Origin: Bacteroidota bacterium
Lineage (GTDB): Bacteria > Bacteroidota > Bacteroidia > AKYH767-A > JABDAW01
Length of the DNA stretch: 6,108 nt
NCBI GenBank assembly: GCA_023251595.1
Contig: JAHEYM010000261.1
Coordinates: forward strand, 1-6,108
Direction of reading: 5' to 3'
How positions within the stretch are numbered: the first letter of the stretch is position 1; the number at the start of each line of letters is the position of its first letter. Made by a program: the position numbers and the translations under genes. Of the stretch, positions 5,640-6,108 are shown piece after piece. The notes beneath the pieces are model-generated. The model made no database searches. It worked only from the letters and a program-made list of their open reading frames with translations, and had not been told where the DNA came from.

Positions 5640-6035
5640 TTAATAAACCTGACAAATCACTTCTCCACCAATACCCAATTTCCTTGCTTCTTTATCGGTG
5701 ATGAGACCTTTTGAAGTAGAAATGACTGAGATTCCCAGACCATTCAGAACGCGGGGAAGATCCTCATGACCCGAATATTTACGCAAACCGGGTTTACTAA
5801 CTCTTTGCAAAGTTCTGATAGCCGGAACTTTTGAAACGGGATGATATTTCAGCGCAATTTTTATGGTACCCTGAACTTTATTATCATCAATTTTATAGTT
5901 GAGAATATATCCTTTTTCGAACAGAATTTTCGTCAACTCTTTCTTCATTCTTGAAGCAGGAATTTCTACTACTCTGTGATTTGCTTTGATAGCATTTCTG
6001 ATGTGAGTAAGATAATCTGCAATTGTATCAGTCAT
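5640..6035 (-). CDS. rpsH: Small-subunit ribosomal protein S8 (uS8)
   Basis: S8 binds the central domain of 16S rRNA early in 30S assembly and, in E. coli, represses the spc operon by binding its mRNA. The product has 131 residues, the usual length. The N-terminal part includes MTDTIADYLTHIRNAI (1-16) and FEKGYILNYK (39-48); the C-terminal part carries the signature GLGISVISTSKGLITD (99-114) and ends GGEVICQVY. The wording KKELTKILFEKGYILNYK resembles the Bacteroidota S8 proteins I remember. The leader between rpsN and this gene is 52 bases with an AT dinucleotide run and an A-rich stretch, and no Shine-Dalgarno motif. I do not see an obvious copy of the S8 rRNA-like binding site here; in E. 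coli it is further upstream, around rplE. Confidence 0.98.
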   Translation of the reverse strand: MTDTIADYLTHIRNAIKANHRVVEIPASRMKKELTKILFEKGYILNYKIDDNKVQGTIKIALKYHPVSKVPAIRTLQRVSKPGLRKYSGHEDLPRVLNGLGISVISTSKGLITDKEARKLGIGGEVICQVY

Positions 6036-6057
6036 TGTTGTGTATTTTGATTTTCTT

Positions 6058-6070
6058 TATATATATATAT
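6058..6070. repeat. AT dinucleotide run upstream of rpsH
   Basis: Thirteen bases of strictly alternating T and A lie 22 bases upstream of the rpsH start codon, in the rpsN-rpsH spacer. On the transcribed strand they run straight into AAAGAAAATCAAAA before the ATG. The layout matches the run before rplO at 4108-4119. I cannot assign a function. Confidence 0.9.
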
Positions 6071-6087
6071 GTGAACCGAATAATAAA

Positions 6088-6108
6088 TTACCAGCTTGCT
6101 TTGGTGAC
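6088..6108 (-). CDS. rpsN: Small-subunit ribosomal protein S14 (uS14), last six codons, cut by window edge
   Basis: Only the 3' tip is inside the window: reading from the right edge gives V-T-K-A-S-W and a TAA stop. The ending KASW is the conserved C-terminus of S14, which binds 16S rRNA in the 30S head. Immediately upstream of rpsH is the usual place of rpsN in the spc operon, which supports the call. Too little is present to tell whether it is the zinc-binding or the zinc-free form of S14. Confidence 0.85.
   Translation of the reverse strand, partial: VTKASW

Overview
The window is one continuous ribosomal-protein operon, the fused spc and alpha operons, with every gene on the minus strand. 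Transcription therefore runs from the right edge to the left edge. The gene order in transcription order is rpsN (3' tip only), rpsH, rplF, rplR, rpsE, rplO, secY, map, infA, rpmJ, rpsM, rpsK, rpsD (5' part only). I see no gene on the plus strand.

The organism is most likely a member of the Bacteroidota. Supporting signs are the secY-map-infA-rpmJ order without adk, the phylum-typical wording of S8, S11, S13, L36 and S4, the cysteine-poor (non-zinc) forms of L36 and the S4 N-terminus, and AT-rich leaders that almost all lack a Shine-Dalgarno sequence. This rests on remembered family patterns, not on a search, and I cannot name a genus. Base composition is moderately AT-rich in the genes and very AT-rich in the spacers.

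Right part (about 3640 to 6108): small- and large-subunit proteins S14, S8, L6, L18, S5 and L15. The L30 gene (rpmD), normally between rpsE and rplO, is absent; only a 38-base spacer holding an AT dinucleotide run sits there. Middle (about 1266 to 3641): the SecY translocon subunit, methionine aminopeptidase and initiation factor IF-1, packed very tightly (4-base overlap rplO/secY, 2-base gap secY/map, 8-base overlap map/infA). Left part (1 to 1197): L36, S13, S11 and the first 62 codons of S4.

Together these genes supply ribosome parts, translation initiation, N-terminal methionine removal and membrane insertion of nascent chains. The coding content is ordinary. What stands out is in the spacers: two arrays of the 7-base unit TTAATTG/CAATTAA, each starting at the stop codon of the upstream gene (infA and rpsK); two matching AT dinucleotide runs in the rpsH and rplO leaders; and the missing rpmD. 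I found no novel enzyme, defence or mobile system here.
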